Of a DNA stretch of 64,000 bases, positions 26,202-35,334 are shown in pieces. How positions within the stretch are numbered: position 1 is the stretch's first letter; each line of letters starts with the position of its first letter. The notes under the pieces were generated by a model, which was not told the origin of the DNA, made no database searches, and saw nothing but the letters and a program-made list of their open reading frames with translations. The position numbers were made by a program, and so were the translations under genes. This DNA is from Paenibacillus sp. FSL R5-0341 (GTDB taxonomy: Bacteria > Bacillota > Bacilli > Paenibacillales > Paenibacillaceae), in NCBI RefSeq assembly GCF_037975235.1, contig NZ_CP150241.1, positions 4,526,001-4,590,000 on the forward strand. Direction: 5' to 3'.

Positions 26202-26420
26202 TCACTTGGGTTTGAACGTGTGACAACATGTTGCAGAGGATGTGCGTGCATGATCATGGTGATCGGAGTCAAATGTCTCACCGGCAAATTCCTCATGCAG
26301 ACGACGGGTGGCATGTTGGTCAATGTCAATCATGATGGCATCAGCTTGGCAGAAGTTGTTTTCTCCCCAGAAGTTGCAGTTGGAGACGCTGCATTTGACT
26401 ATTGGTTTGTCTTGGCTCAT
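26202..26420 (-). CDS. DUF1540 domain small protein
   Basis: A 72-residue protein with the DUF1540 cysteine pattern: VKCSVSNCNFWGENNFCQADAI gives Cys10, Cys15 and Cys23, and a final Cys66/Cys67 pair lies in SATCCHTF. Several His and Asp residues suggest metal binding. The family occurs widely in spore-formers and clostridia, with no established function. Ribosome site GAGGTG precedes the ATG. Confidence 0.8.
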   Translation of the reverse strand: MSQDKPIVKCSVSNCNFWGENNFCQADAIMIDIDQHATRRLHEEFAGETFDSDHHDHARTSSATCCHTFKPK

Positions 26421-26528
26421 TTTTTATCACCTCGACACTATTGTCTCCCCGCCACAAACCCGATATTCCCCGCACAAATGCCAGATGATGACATGATCAC
26501 GCCTTGTCTGATTCTCACCTGAAGACAC

Positions 26529-26553
26529 AAAAAAACCGCCACAAGGGCGGTTT
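26529..26553 (-). terminator. Terminator of the YpuI-like gene
   Basis: AAACCGCC / GGCGGTTT hairpin with a CTTGT-type loop, followed by seven T on the minus strand. Confidence 0.9.
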
Positions 26554-26585
26554 CGTCCAATTTCATATTAAGGTTTAAACGTTCA

Positions 26586-27092
26586 TTAAGCGTGATTACG
26601 TTGATTTTGCATACGGCGCTGAGTCAAGTAGTCACTTTCATAATATGCCAGATCATCGCGCAATTCTTCGTACGTTTTGGAAACCTCAAGAATGACATCC
26701 CGTACTGCACGGATTGGCTTGTCACGGAAACGAATGGCATCTTGTCCTGTGTAAGCGTATCTTCCATCTTCGGAATAACATTCATTTTTGGGATAGAAAA
26801 AGCTGTTTACGCATTGGTGATACGTATTATAAAGAGCCTTTTCGGCAAAATCGACATCAAAGTTGGCACGACGCAGCACAACGCCAAGTTTTTCGTAAGA
26901 AACTTCAGAAAAAACGAGCAAATGACGGAGATCTGAAAGAAATCCTTTGTAGAAGGCTGTTGATTCTTCCGTCTGATTCTGATCCAGTTCAGGCAAGGCA
27001 TTTTCATTCAAAAATTTTTCAATCCGATCGATAGCCGGTTTTAACTTTTCCCTAGTTGACTCACATGTTTTCTGTACATTGGCTGCTGACAT
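26586..27092 (-). CDS. YpuI/DUF3907-like cytoplasmic protein
   Basis: A 168-residue soluble, mostly helical protein. The stretch RRANFDVDFAEKALYNTYHQ together with FFYPKNECYSEDGRYAYTGQ resembles the YpuI (DUF3907) family of Bacillales, from memory of the family and not from a search. No catalytic motif is evident. Ribosome site AAGGGGGAG precedes the ATG, and a strong terminator follows. The function is unknown. Confidence 0.6.
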   Translation of the reverse strand: MSAANVQKTCESTREKLKPAIDRIEKFLNENALPELDQNQTEESTAFYKGFLSDLRHLLVFSEVSYEKLGVVLRRANFDVDFAEKALYNTYHQCVNSFFYPKNECYSEDGRYAYTGQDAIRFRDKPIRAVRDVILEVSKTYEELRDDLAYYESDYLTQRRMQNQRNHA

Positions 27093-27375
27093 AAAGGTAG
27101 CTCCCCCTTAAATAAGTCCTTACATATAGGTCGGCCAACGGTGGTTTTCCCCTGACCTTTGAATTCTCAGCTATAATCCTACCATAAAAAGATGACGAGC
27201 GGTATCCCTTAATCATGCTTTCCGTTTCTGTCATTAAACATGCCTATTATACGCAGTCAGACTCGAACTCGCCTGCATAAAAATATCCGCTTTTTCTAAC
27301 GATAGATATAACCAGTGACAACGATGAAGCACTGTTAATGATTGTCCAAAATGAACGAAGGAGGTTCCATCCACC

Positions 27376-29250
27376 ATGTCCAGACCGAAATGGATTAACT
27401 GGGCCCTTGCAGCTGGTGCGGGAGCACTCGCCCTCACGCTCCTGCTTCCAACATCCAATCGTCCCGAACCTAAGCCAAGTGCCCTGTCCGATTCTGCTCA
27501 TGAAGAGCACACGAACAAGCAACGTCTGAAAGTGCAGGATGTCAAAGCAACAGATCTCCTGACTCGCATGGATGCCAAGCAACATCTCAATATCATGCTG
27601 GAGAAAACCTCAACAATGACTGCCGCACAAGTTAATCGATATGTGAATGATCTACAAAGTTCACATGAACATATCAGATCCATTCATCTCATGGGTACCA
27701 ATGGCTCGTTCAACAAGCCATTTGATCAGGCATCCCAGCAAGGTAGCAAACTAGAGCGACAGAAGCTTGACCATGCGCTGAATCTTGCCAAAAAAGCGGT
27801 AAATAAACGTCAAAGCTTCGAATCCTCTTCTTTCCCTTTGGGAAAAGAAAAGTACTTTGTTATGGGGCAACCCTCGAAAGATGGCAAAAGAGCTGTGATT
27901 GCCTTGTTCAGTCAGAACGTCTTAAATGCTGTTGAACAACATCAGCGCAAAAATCTGCGTATGATCCCTTATCCGCGTGAAGGCAAGTTCAAAATTGAGT
28001 CTGTTCACCCGGATACGCTGAATGAAATCACCGTGAAAACCGGGCATGATAATGCCAACGCCAGTCATTTCTACGAAAATGAAATTGTCATCCGTTTTCG
28101 GCAGGATCCCGGTGAACGGGATATGCGTATCATTAAATCTGATCTAAGAGCGCAATCTGCGCGTAAGCTGGGATACACGTATGTTTTTCGGTCAGAACAC
28201 ATGAATTACAAGCAATTGCATAGCTATTTCGAAAGTAAATGGAATCCACTCTATATGGAACCCCACTACATGTATTTAACCAATGACACCGTAACTGAAC
28301 AAACCGATGTAACGATACCCAACGACATTTTGTTCTCCGATTATCAGTGGAACTTGCCTGCGATTGAGACGAACAGAGGTTGGAATATTACCAAAGGAAA
28401 CAAAGATGTTATCGTTGCAGTGGTCGACACAGGTGTGGATATGAATCACCCTGACCTGAAGGGCAAGCTCCTTGAGGGCTATAATGTGGTCGAGCCGGGA
28501 AGCCAGCCTATGGACGATGTGGGACATGGTACACACGTCGCAGGCATTATCGGCGCGATTGTCAACAATAATGAAGGCGTGGCAGGCATGAGTTGGTATA
28601 ACAAGGTACTCCCGGTGAAGGTGCTGGACAACTCGGGGTCTGGAACCACGTATGCCGTTGCCGAAGGCATCATCTGGGCAGCGGATCATGGAGCTAAAGT
28701 CATCAACATGAGTCTCGGGAATTATGCTGATGCACAATTTCTTCATGATGCCATTAAATACGCTTTTGACCGCGATATCGTGCTGATTGCAGCAACAGGG
28801 AACGATAATACGGAGCGTCCAGGCTATCCTGCTGCCTATCCGGAAGTATTCGCCGTATCTGCTACGGATCCGGATATGAGCAAAGCGTCCTATTCCAATT
28901 ACGGGGATTATGTGGATGTGATGGCTCCAGGGTCCAGTATCGCAAGTACGTATCCGGACAATCAGTACGCAGCTTTGTCTGGCACATCCATGGCTAGCCC
29001 GCATGTAGCCGCACTTGCAGGTTTGATTCGTTCCTTGAACCCGGATTTAACGAACACGGAAGTGATGGATCTGATGCGCCAAAGTGTCATTGACCTCGGT
29101 GATCCGGGTCACGATAAGTATTTCGGCTATGGGCAGATCGATGTCTACAAAGCACTGCAAGCCGCATCAGGCAACAGCGCACCCTTACAGTTCTGGCCCC
29201 AGCATGTCAGACAACAAATGGATAATACGATGAAAAAGTATACCAAGTAG
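27376..29250 (+). CDS. Secreted subtilisin-like serine protease (S8 family)
   Basis: A 624-residue protein. An N-terminal hydrophobic segment (about 6-30, GALALTLLLPTS) is followed by a long propeptide-like region to about 330. The S8 catalytic domain has Asp351 in VAVVDTGVDMNHPDLKG, His384 in GHGTHVAG, the oxyanion region AATGNDNTERPGYPAAYP and Ser538 in SGTSMASPHVAA. The prodomain of about 300 residues is longer than that of classical subtilisins (about 80) and resembles minor extracellular or cell-wall proteases. It could act in nutrition, in sporulation or in processing other secreted proteins. It is monocistronic with AAGGAGGT upstream. Confidence 0.92.
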   Translation: MSRPKWINWALAAGAGALALTLLLPTSNRPEPKPSALSDSAHEEHTNKQRLKVQDVKATDLLTRMDAKQHLNIMLEKTSTMTAAQVNRYVNDLQSSHEHIRSIHLMGTNGSFNKPFDQASQQGSKLERQKLDHALNLAKKAVNKRQSFESSSFPLGKEKYFVMGQPSKDGKRAVIALFSQNVLNAVEQHQRKNLRMIPYPREGKFKIESVHPDTLNEITVKTGHDNANASHFYENEIVIRFRQDPGERDMRIIKSDLRAQSARKLGYTYVFRSEHMNYKQLHSYFESKWNPLYMEPHYMYLTNDTVTEQTDVTIPNDILFSDYQWNLPAIETNRGWNITKGNKDVIVAVVDTGVDMNHPDLKGKLLEGYNVVEPGSQPMDDVGHGTHVAGIIGAIVNNNEGVAGMSWYNKVLPVKVLDNSGSGTTYAVAEGIIWAADHGAKVINMSLGNYADAQFLHDAIKYAFDRDIVLIAATGNDNTERPGYPAAYPEVFAVSATDPDMSKASYSNYGDYVDVMAPGSSIASTYPDNQYAALSGTSMASPHVAALAGLIRSLNPDLTNTEVMDLMRQSVIDLGDPGHDKYFGYGQIDVYKALQAASGNSAPLQFWPQHVRQQMDNTMKKYTK

Positions 29251-29276
29251 TCGTCATGACTCAATTCTGTAAAAAC

Positions 29277-29314
29277 ACAAAAGCAGCTGCGCCCCGGGGC
29301 GTACGCTGCTCTTT
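29277..29314. terminator. Hairpin between convergent protease and cotD-like genes
   Basis: AGCAGC / GCTGCT enclosing CGCCCC / GGGGCG (29282-29310), with short T-tracts on both sides. Confidence 0.6.
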
Positions 29315-29350
29315 GGTTTATATCCAAATTCCCCGGGGCACCCGCTGCGA

Positions 29351-29608
29351 TTAACGTTTGCGTGAAGTTGTGCGGGCTTTGCTTGATTTTTTCACGGATT
29401 TTTTCTTCGGATTATGGCTGGATACATAGCAAGGGTCTTCTTCTTTAACAACAACCGGGTACATGTGGTGGTGAATCGGAACACAGTGATGTTTTTTGAT
29501 AACTTCAATCGGGTGGATTACAGGTACGATTTGCGGGATGTAGTAATCCTCAACAACCTGGATCGGGTCACAGACAATCGGGCAAAGCGGTGGACAGTAA
29601 TGGTTCAT
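29351..29608 (-). CDS. CotD-family spore coat protein
   Basis: An 85-residue protein. The first 60 residues are rich in His, Pro, Cys, Tyr and Val (YYIPQIVPVIHPIEVIKKHH.., HHHMYPVV), the pattern of CotD-type inner coat proteins. The last 20 residues are Lys/Arg/Ser-rich (KKSVKKSSKARTTSRKR). It is probably made in the mother cell late in sporulation, under sigma-K, by family analogy; I could not find a convincing promoter. The basic tail could bind DNA or anionic coat material, which is speculation. Confidence 0.78.
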   Translation of the reverse strand: MNHYCPPLCPIVCDPIQVVEDYYIPQIVPVIHPIEVIKKHHCVPIHHHMYPVVVKEEDPCYVSSHNPKKKSVKKSSKARTTSRKR

Positions 29609-29693
29609 TCAAAACCAACTCCCTTTCTGGTGATACTATAACCTATTGCATCAGGCCGAAAGTGGATTGGATGTATGTCCATACTCCGAAAAA

Positions 29694-31214
29694 TTATATG
29701 AGCGGTAGCCTGTCCGCCACTGCCCCACCCTGCCCAGGTGTTACTCTGTTAATGACTCCGCAGAGAACACGAAGCCCTTCACACAAAAGTTCAACGCTCG
29801 TTACCGTGAAGCAGATGCGCAGACTTGAAGTATCCGTCTCCCCCACATAACAGGCGGAACCCGGCAGGAATGAGACCCCCGCGGCAAGTGACTGATGATG
29901 CAGCTCACGCATATCCAGACTACTCGGAAGTTGAAGCCACAGATTAAGTCCTCCCTCTGGCAAACGCCAGTGTATACCCTCAGTAGCATGTTCTTCCAGC
30001 ACCTCAGCTGCCGCACACAAGCGAGAATACAATTCATCCCTCAAGCGGGATACATAGGCCCCATACTGATTCTGAATAAAGGATTGCAGTGCCTTCTGTG
30101 TAAGCAGTGGGCTCCCCAAATCTGCCGTAGATTTCGCAGCCACAAGCCTAGTCAGTACGCTTCCGTCTGCAATGGCGCAGGCTATACGGCAACCGGGAGA
30201 CAGCACCTTGCTGAAGCTTTTGATATACACCACATGACCTGTCCCATCCATGGATTTAATGGAAGCCGGGGGAGGATCACGAAAATAAAGATCGGCAAAC
30301 GGATCATCCTCCAGAATGAGGCAATGATAGCTTTGCGCGAGATTCAGGAGCTGTGCTCGCCTTCTTGCACTCATCGTAATCCCAGTCGGATTGTGATAGG
30401 TCGGAATTGTATAGATCAGCTTGGGCGGATAGGTGTCACATAAGCGGGTTAACAGATCAATACGCATGCCTTCGTCGTCCATCGGAACCGTAATGATCTT
30501 CGCACCTCTGCTTGTAAACACATCAATGGCTCCGGTATAGCTTGGCGCCTCCATATACACTACATCCCCGGGTCCGACAAAAGTCCGTGCCACAAGATCA
30601 ATCCCCTGCTGAGCACCGCTTGTAATTAACATGCGTTCAGGTGTCACCTGTAGTCCACGCTCGGCAAAATGTTCCGCAAAGATCTGTCTGAGTTCCCGAT
30701 CTCCCTGAAAAGATCCATATGCCGCCATACGCTCTGCATGATCAGAGGAAAGCCGATAGGCACTGTCAATAATCTCACGTGTAGGTAACAGTTCAGGCTG
30801 AATCGCTGACATATGAAGTTCATACCGTACTTGAGGTGACGTATCAAAATGTCTCCAGAGCTGTGCTCGCGGTAAATAATCCACCAATGCCATTTGCCAA
30901 TTCCATGGCGTACTGGATTCACTATTGCTATTTTTCCGCTGCGCTCGGTCCACATCCTCCCTCTGATCCGTGTGTAATGCCCCTCTGACATAACAACCTT
31001 TACCCTGGGAGCAGGTAATCAATTGAATCGCTTCGAGTTCAGCATAGGCCTTCGATACGGTGACCAGGCTGACACCCAGATCCGTGGTCATTTTACGAAC
31101 AGAAGGAAGTCGGGTTCCGGGTTCAATCAGTCCTGACCGGATGCGATCCGCAATCGTTAGTGCTATTTGCACGTACAATTTGGTACTGCTTCCCCTTTTT
31201 AATTCAATATGCAT
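29694..31214 (-). CDS. MocR-type transcriptional regulator (GntR HTH fused to aminotransferase domain)
   Basis: A 506-residue protein. Residues 7-75 are a GntR winged helix (YVQIALTIADRIRSG, LPSVRKMTTDLGVSLVTVSKAY). Residues about 105-500 are a class I aminotransferase fold with the PLP lysine in IKSFSKVLSPG (Lys336) and LEDDPFADLYF. MocR proteins sense PLP or amino acids and regulate a neighbouring gene, often divergent. The ATG at 31214 with GGGGGGAG upstream is preferred over a TTG five codons earlier. The divergent neighbour is an aminotransferase, and repeated ACTGTTAT half-sites lie between them, so autoregulation and control of the neighbour are likely. Known relatives include GabR and PdxR, but pdxST and gabTD are not adjacent. 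Confidence 0.92.
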   Translation of the reverse strand: MHIELKRGSSTKLYVQIALTIADRIRSGLIEPGTRLPSVRKMTTDLGVSLVTVSKAYAELEAIQLITCSQGKGCYVRGALHTDQREDVDRAQRKNSNSESSTPWNWQMALVDYLPRAQLWRHFDTSPQVRYELHMSAIQPELLPTREIIDSAYRLSSDHAERMAAYGSFQGDRELRQIFAEHFAERGLQVTPERMLITSGAQQGIDLVARTFVGPGDVVYMEAPSYTGAIDVFTSRGAKIITVPMDDEGMRIDLLTRLCDTYPPKLIYTIPTYHNPTGITMSARRRAQLLNLAQSYHCLILEDDPFADLYFRDPPPASIKSMDGTGHVVYIKSFSKVLSPGCRIACAIADGSVLTRLVAAKSTADLGSPLLTQKALQSFIQNQYGAYVSRLRDELYSRLCAAAEVLEEHATEGIHWRLPEGGLNLWLQLPSSLDMRELHHQSLAAGVSFLPGSACYVGETDTSSLRICFTVTSVELLCEGLRVLCGVINRVTPGQGGAVADRLPLI

Positions 31215-31228
31215 GCGTGCTCCCCCCA

Positions 31229-31309
31229 ACTGTTATGATCCTCATTTTACTGTTATAGTGCAGTCCGTCTATTATAGTTTATAATATCAGTATAACAGTG
31301 AATAACAGG
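31229..31309. promoter_or_regulatory. Divergent regulatory region with repeated ACTGTTAT operator half-sites
   Basis: ACTGTTAT occurs at 31229-31236 and again at 31249-31256, exactly 20 bases apart in the same orientation. The inverted form ATAACAGT is at 31292-31299, with a partial copy ATAACAG at 31302-31308. A TATAAT (31280-31285) for the plus-strand aminotransferase lies between the two groups. This is the usual arrangement for MocR binding sites, as direct repeats near divergent promoters. Confidence 0.65.
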
Positions 31310-31322
31310 AGATGAGAATAAC

Positions 31323-32552
31323 ATGAGTATCCCTTGGTCCAAAATGGCACAAAACACCCCGTCCTCTGTCGTTCGCGACATGCTCCAGGCCGCTCAGGCA
31401 CCTGGAATGATCTCACTAGCCGGTGGATTACCAGCGCAGACTTCATTCCCGCTGGAAGCTATCCGCGTTGCATATGAAAAAGTATTTATGAGCGGAGCAG
31501 CCGCTCTTCAATATGCGGAGACTGAAGGTTACCGTCCTCTTCGCGCCAAAATCGCCGAGCGTCTTGAATCCAAAGGCATTCCTGCTTCACCCGACCACAT
31601 GCTCCTCACGACGGGTTCACAGCAATCCATTGACTTAGTCTGTCGCATCCTTCTTGATCCGGGTGACCGCGTACTGGTTGAATCACCTACCTACCTCGCT
31701 GCCCTGCAAGTTATTCATTCCTATCAGGCTGAATCTCACGGCGTAGCCTGTGATGATCACGGCATGTTGCCTGAATCTCTGGAGGAACAGCTCCAGCTGC
31801 ATCGTCCAAAGCTCGTCTATATCAACCCAACGTTCTCCAATCCTACGGGTAAAGTATGGTCACGAAAAAGACGTCAGCAGGCTGTGGACCTATGCCGCAA
31901 GTATGGTGTACTCATCCTCGAAGATGATCCCTATGGCGAAATTCGGTTCAATCCGGAGCAATTGGATGTCCCTGCTCTCGCAGAATTGGATGCAGCATCC
32001 TATGAAGGCCCTTCTAATGTCGTTTACACAAGTACGTTCTCCAAAACGGTAGCACCGGGTCTTCGTACGGGTTGGATTCTTGCAGCTCCTGATATTGTCA
32101 AAATGGCAGCACGGGCTAAACAGGGTGCCGACTTGCATTCCAGCAGCATCGACCAAAGAGCTCTTCACGCACTGCTTGAATCTTTCGATCTGGATGCGCA
32201 TATCCGCCAGATTTCAGAGGATTACGAAAAACGCATGAAAACACTGACGACTCTTATGGCAACCAAAGCATGGGAAGGCATCTCGTGGAATTCACCACAA
32301 GGTGGCATGTTCTTGTGGCTGCAATTGCCTGAAGGCATGCTTGCAAGCAATTTGTTCACTTACGGTATTCAGGAGAAAGTGTGCATTGTCCCGGGTGATT
32401 CCTTCTATGCGGGTACACCGGAGCTGAACCGCATGCGGATCAACTTCACGCATACGGATCCCGAGCTACTCCCGGAAGCTGTAGAACGAATGGATCGCGC
32501 CATTCAACGCTGGCATGCTTCGTTAACATCGGACAGTGTGGTTACACTGTAA
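31323..32552 (+). CDS. PLP-dependent aminotransferase (2-aminoadipate transaminase/LysN-like)
   Basis: A 409-residue class I/II aminotransferase without a HTH domain. Features are ISLAGGLPAQTSFPLEAI (30-47), ALQYAETEGYRPLR, TTGSQQSIDLVCRI, NPTFSNPTGKVW, LILEDDPYGEIRF and the PLP lysine in TSTFSKTVAPGLRTGW (Lys241). This subgroup includes 2-aminoadipate, aromatic and branched-chain aminotransferases, so the substrate is uncertain. It is divergent from a MocR regulator that probably controls it. The terminator downstream is shared with rnpB on the opposite strand. Confidence 0.88.
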   Translation: MSIPWSKMAQNTPSSVVRDMLQAAQAPGMISLAGGLPAQTSFPLEAIRVAYEKVFMSGAAALQYAETEGYRPLRAKIAERLESKGIPASPDHMLLTTGSQQSIDLVCRILLDPGDRVLVESPTYLAALQVIHSYQAESHGVACDDHGMLPESLEEQLQLHRPKLVYINPTFSNPTGKVWSRKRRQQAVDLCRKYGVLILEDDPYGEIRFNPEQLDVPALAELDAASYEGPSNVVYTSTFSKTVAPGLRTGWILAAPDIVKMAARAKQGADLHSSSIDQRALHALLESFDLDAHIRQISEDYEKRMKTLTTLMATKAWEGISWNSPQGGMFLWLQLPEGMLASNLFTYGIQEKVCIVPGDSFYAGTPELNRMRINFTHTDPELLPEAVERMDRAIQRWHASLTSDSVVTL

Positions 32553-32617
32553 TGAACTGTCATGAACGTTTCGCTATTTATTAGCGTATGAAGGTTAAAT
32601 AACTTAATATGAGAAAC

Positions 32618-32666
32618 AAAAATAAGGCGGCAGGCCCGAGAATCTCGGAACTGCCGCCTTATTTTT
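32618..32666. terminator. Bidirectional terminator between the aminotransferase gene and rnpB
   Basis: A perfect 16-bp stem (32618-32633 with 32651-32666; AAGGCGGCAG / CTGCCGCCTT flanked by AAAAAT / ATTTTT) with an inner CCGAG / CTCGG. The A-run and T-run allow termination from both sides. Confidence 0.93.
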
Positions 32667-32807
32667 ATAGAACCTGTTATCAACAGGAGTTATGTTTTTT
32701 TGATGTTCATGGGTCCTTCTGATCAGTCAGGCCATCGAATGATTCATACGAGTTGTCCTCGACTGATAGGTGGACTACATTGTGTTGTTATAGTGTTGTT
32801 GTTGCAG

Positions 32808-33227
32808 TTAGGAAAGCTTACCGTAAGCCGGGTTCTGTGCTCTTCGTGGTTCATACGGGAACTACCCTCCCACCAGAAGCGACAATCATCTATCTAGGCC
32901 ATACATTGCTGCACAGCTCAAGCGACCAACCTAGACACACCTCGGGCTAAGGTTGCCTCCTCCGAAAAGGCGGCTGTGTCCCATTAGGTCTTGCTCCAGA
33001 TGGGGTTTACCAGGAACGAAGTCACCAGCGTTCCTCGGGGTCTCTTACACCTCGGTTCCATCCTTGCCTGTGCCGGAGAATCCGGCCATCGGCGGTCCAT
33101 TTCTGTGGCACTATCCTTCAACTCGCGCTGACTGGACGTTATCCAGCATCCTGCCCTGTGGAGCCCGGACTTTCCTCTCGTGGCAACAAAGGCCACCAGC
33201 GATTGTCTGTCAAACTTTCCGAACAAC
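32808..33227 (-). ncRNA. rnpB: RNase P RNA, class B (Bacillus type)
   Basis: About 420 bases on the minus strand. The conserved 5' motif GAGGAAAGTCCGGGCTC lies near 33162-33178 and the conserved 3' sequence ACAGAACCCGGCTTA near 32819-32833. The ends pair (GGAAAG with CTTTCC) to form helix P1, which sets the approximate boundaries. The RNA is the catalytic part of RNase P, which trims tRNA 5' leaders. A strong promoter places the transcript start near 33228. Open frames across this region are shadows. Confidence 0.95.
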
Positions 33228-33234
33228 ATTACAT

Positions 33235-33263
33235 AGTATACAGGCATTTGGGTTCCCAGACAA
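33235..33263 (-). promoter_or_regulatory. Promoter of rnpB
   Basis: TTGTCT (33263-33258), a 17-base spacer and TATACT (33240-33235), read on the minus strand; the start point predicted seven bases downstream coincides with the RNA 5' end. Confidence 0.8.
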
Positions 33264-33300
33264 GCTTAATATTACTGGGAATCGCACAGCAACTGTCTTT

Positions 33301-34416
33301 TTAGATAAACTGGAATACTTCCGTATTTACCTCTGAAGCTGTAACTTGCGTATCATATCGTTTTTCTTGCAAACGGGAACGAAGCCAATCGGCTGTTTTC
33401 GGTTTCATAATCTTTTCGGAATTATGTCCCGGGTCGATGATACACATGCCGGCCATCAACGCATCATGAGCCGTGTGATAATCGATATCCCCCGTCACAA
33501 TAACATCCGCGCCTTTGAAGCGAGCCGTAAGCGCGTAACGGCTGCCAGAGCCGCCAAGAACCGCTGCTTTTTTGATTGGTTTGTTCAGATCCCCTACTAC
33601 ACGCACATGAGGAACATTAAATTGGGTCTTAACGACCTCCACGAGCTCACCTAATGTCTTAGGCTCCCTAAGGGGTCCCAAGCGTCCCAGACCGAGCGTA
33701 CGGCCTTTTAAATCCATTGCATAGAGGTCATACGCCACTTCTTCATACGGGTGAGCCTTAAGCATCGCCTGAACAACCTTACTCCGCAGGCTTTGAGGCA
33801 CAATGGTCTCAATCCGCATTTCTTCCACACGTTCCATCTGCCCCTGGGTACCAATAAACGGCTGTGTCCCTTCACCTGGTACAAATGTTCCTGTACCTTC
33901 TGTGTTGAAGCTGCACTTGTTGTATTGACCGATACTCCCCGCTCCGGCTTCCAGAATGGCTTGAAGAACCTGTTCATGATGCGTGCGAGGTACAAATACA
34001 GCCAGCTTGTACAGATGATCTGTGTGTACATCCTCCAGCGATTCTTTACTCTCGATGCCGAGTGCCTCGGCCATCCAGTCATTCATGCCACCTTCGGCTA
34101 CGTCCAGGTTCGTATGACTGATATAGACAGCGATATCATGCTTAATCAGTTTTTCATACAATTTACCCATAGGGGTATCCGTACTAAGTGACTTAACCGG
34201 TCGGAAAATGATGGCATGATGTGCGATAATCAGATTGGCTCCGATGCGAATCGCTTCGTCCACCACTTCATCCGTCACATCCAAAGCCACAAGAACGTGA
34301 CTAATTTCTTTTTGCAAACTGCCCAGCTGCAGACCAATGCGGTCGTCCGGCACAGCCAGATGTTTCGGAGCGAGCTGCTCCATCAGTTGAATTACAGTTT
34401 GACCTTTGGCAAACAT
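33301..34416 (-). CDS. yqfO: Nif3-like dinuclear metal centre protein (YqfO)
   Basis: A 371-residue Nif3 (NIF3/YbgI) family protein with the inserted PII/CutA-like middle domain typical of the Bacillus type. Metal ligands include His66/His67 in LIIAHHAIIF and the C-terminal DYHTAHDALMAGMCIIDPGHNSEK. Hexameric relatives bind two metal ions, and their enzymatic role is unsettled (a GTP cyclohydrolase-like activity has been suggested). The ATG lies inside the end of trmK, with GAAGGAGG upstream, so the two genes overlap by 25 bases and are coupled, as in B. subtilis yqfN-yqfO. Confidence 0.92.
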   Translation of the reverse strand: MFAKGQTVIQLMEQLAPKHLAVPDDRIGLQLGSLQKEISHVLVALDVTDEVVDEAIRIGANLIIAHHAIIFRPVKSLSTDTPMGKLYEKLIKHDIAVYISHTNLDVAEGGMNDWMAEALGIESKESLEDVHTDHLYKLAVFVPRTHHEQVLQAILEAGAGSIGQYNKCSFNTEGTGTFVPGEGTQPFIGTQGQMERVEEMRIETIVPQSLRSKVVQAMLKAHPYEEVAYDLYAMDLKGRTLGLGRLGPLREPKTLGELVEVVKTQFNVPHVRVVGDLNKPIKKAAVLGGSGSRYALTARFKGADVIVTGDIDYHTAHDALMAGMCIIDPGHNSEKIMKPKTADWLRSRLQEKRYDTQVTASEVNTEVFQFI

Positions 34417-35150
34417 GCCAAAACCTCCTTCAAGTTTGCGATCAGACGCTCTACCTCAGCCGCCTTGTCCCGGGAAGAATCCTGATCGGATTTGGAGATG
34501 GAGTTAACAACCCCTTGCAGCTTGACGATCTCGCTTTCCCATTTGGCAAAAAATACATCCGTTGGACGATCCACCAAATAAGGTCCCATCCGCAGCAGCA
34601 AATCTTCCGTCAATTCTACCCCGTCTTGAAGCGGACGTGCACGATATACCTCAACATTTGCAATCGGGCTTACGGATTGTGGCATCGCCGTGATAATTTC
34701 ATAGAGCTTACCGTCTTCTTCGAGCAACTGTTCTGCTACAACTACCCAATTATGCTCCAACAACCATCGTCTGAGGATATCCTCTCCCACATTCGGTTGC
34801 AAAATCAGGAGTTGGACCCCTTCCAGTTTGGATAAACCTCGGTCCAAAATAGAAGCAATCAGAGCACCACCCATGCCTGCAATGGTGATGACTTCCACTT
34901 CTCCCGCAGAAATCACATCAAGCCCGTCTCCACGACGTACTGTGATTTTCTCTTTCAGGCCAGCATCACTGACTTGTTTACATGCAGCATCATAAGGGCC
35001 AGGATTGACTTCCCCGGCTACTGCACTTGCGGCTTTCCCACTGCGGATCGCGGCTACTGGCAGCAATGCGTGGTCTGAACCGATATCAGCCATGCGGCTG
35101 CCATCGGGAATTTGATCATGTATTTGTTGTAATCGATTCGAAAGTTTCAT
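34392..35150 (-). CDS. trmK: tRNA (adenine(22)-N(1))-methyltransferase TrmK
   Basis: A 252-residue SAM-dependent methyltransferase with RMADIGSDHALLPVAAI (about 18-34) as SAM-binding motif, ITIAGMGGALIASIL near 93 and the LQPNVGEDILRRWL stretch. A C-terminal coiled-coil region (about 195-250) is typical of TrmK. It methylates A22 of bacterial tRNAs. The open frame extends 28 codons upstream, but the ATG at 35150 with AGGTG matches the family start. It lies downstream of sigA without the cccA gene that separates them in B. subtilis. Confidence 0.92.
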   Translation of the reverse strand: MKLSNRLQQIHDQIPDGSRMADIGSDHALLPVAAIRSGKAASAVAGEVNPGPYDAACKQVSDAGLKEKITVRRGDGLDVISAGEVEVITIAGMGGALIASILDRGLSKLEGVQLLILQPNVGEDILRRWLLEHNWVVVAEQLLEEDGKLYEIITAMPQSVSPIANVEVYRARPLQDGVELTEDLLLRMGPYLVDRPTDVFFAKWESEIVKLQGVVNSISKSDQDSSRDKAAEVERLIANLKEVLACLPKVKL

Positions 35151-35269
35151 GAAGCACCTACACCATTCATTTAATTTATTGATTTGCATTGAACAAGGAA
35201 AAGCGATAAAATAAAATCCAATCAAACATTTCAAGGATGAATTTCCAAAACCAAGAAATCAAGACGTTT

Positions 35270-35324
35270 AAATTAAAAATAAAGGAGACCCCGCCGCCGC
35301 TAAAGCGTCTTGCGGAAAGTCTCC
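35270..35324 (-). terminator. Terminator of sigA
   Basis: GGAGAC / GTCTCC (35284-35289 with 35319-35324) with inner C/G pairs, followed on the minus strand by TTTATTTTTAATTT. Confidence 0.75.
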
Positions 35325-35334
35325 CATAGTTCGA

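Noticed and set aside
28276..29004. 242-codon minus-strand frame inside the protease gene
   Set aside because: Antisense to the S8 catalytic domain, with Ile/His/Cys-rich composition and no start signals.
29895..30443. 182-codon plus-strand frame inside the MocR gene
   Set aside because: Antisense to a full-length conserved protein and without start signals.
32953..33336. 127-codon plus-strand frame over rnpB
   Set aside because: The region is a clear RNase P RNA on the opposite strand with its own promoter; the frame has no ribosome site.
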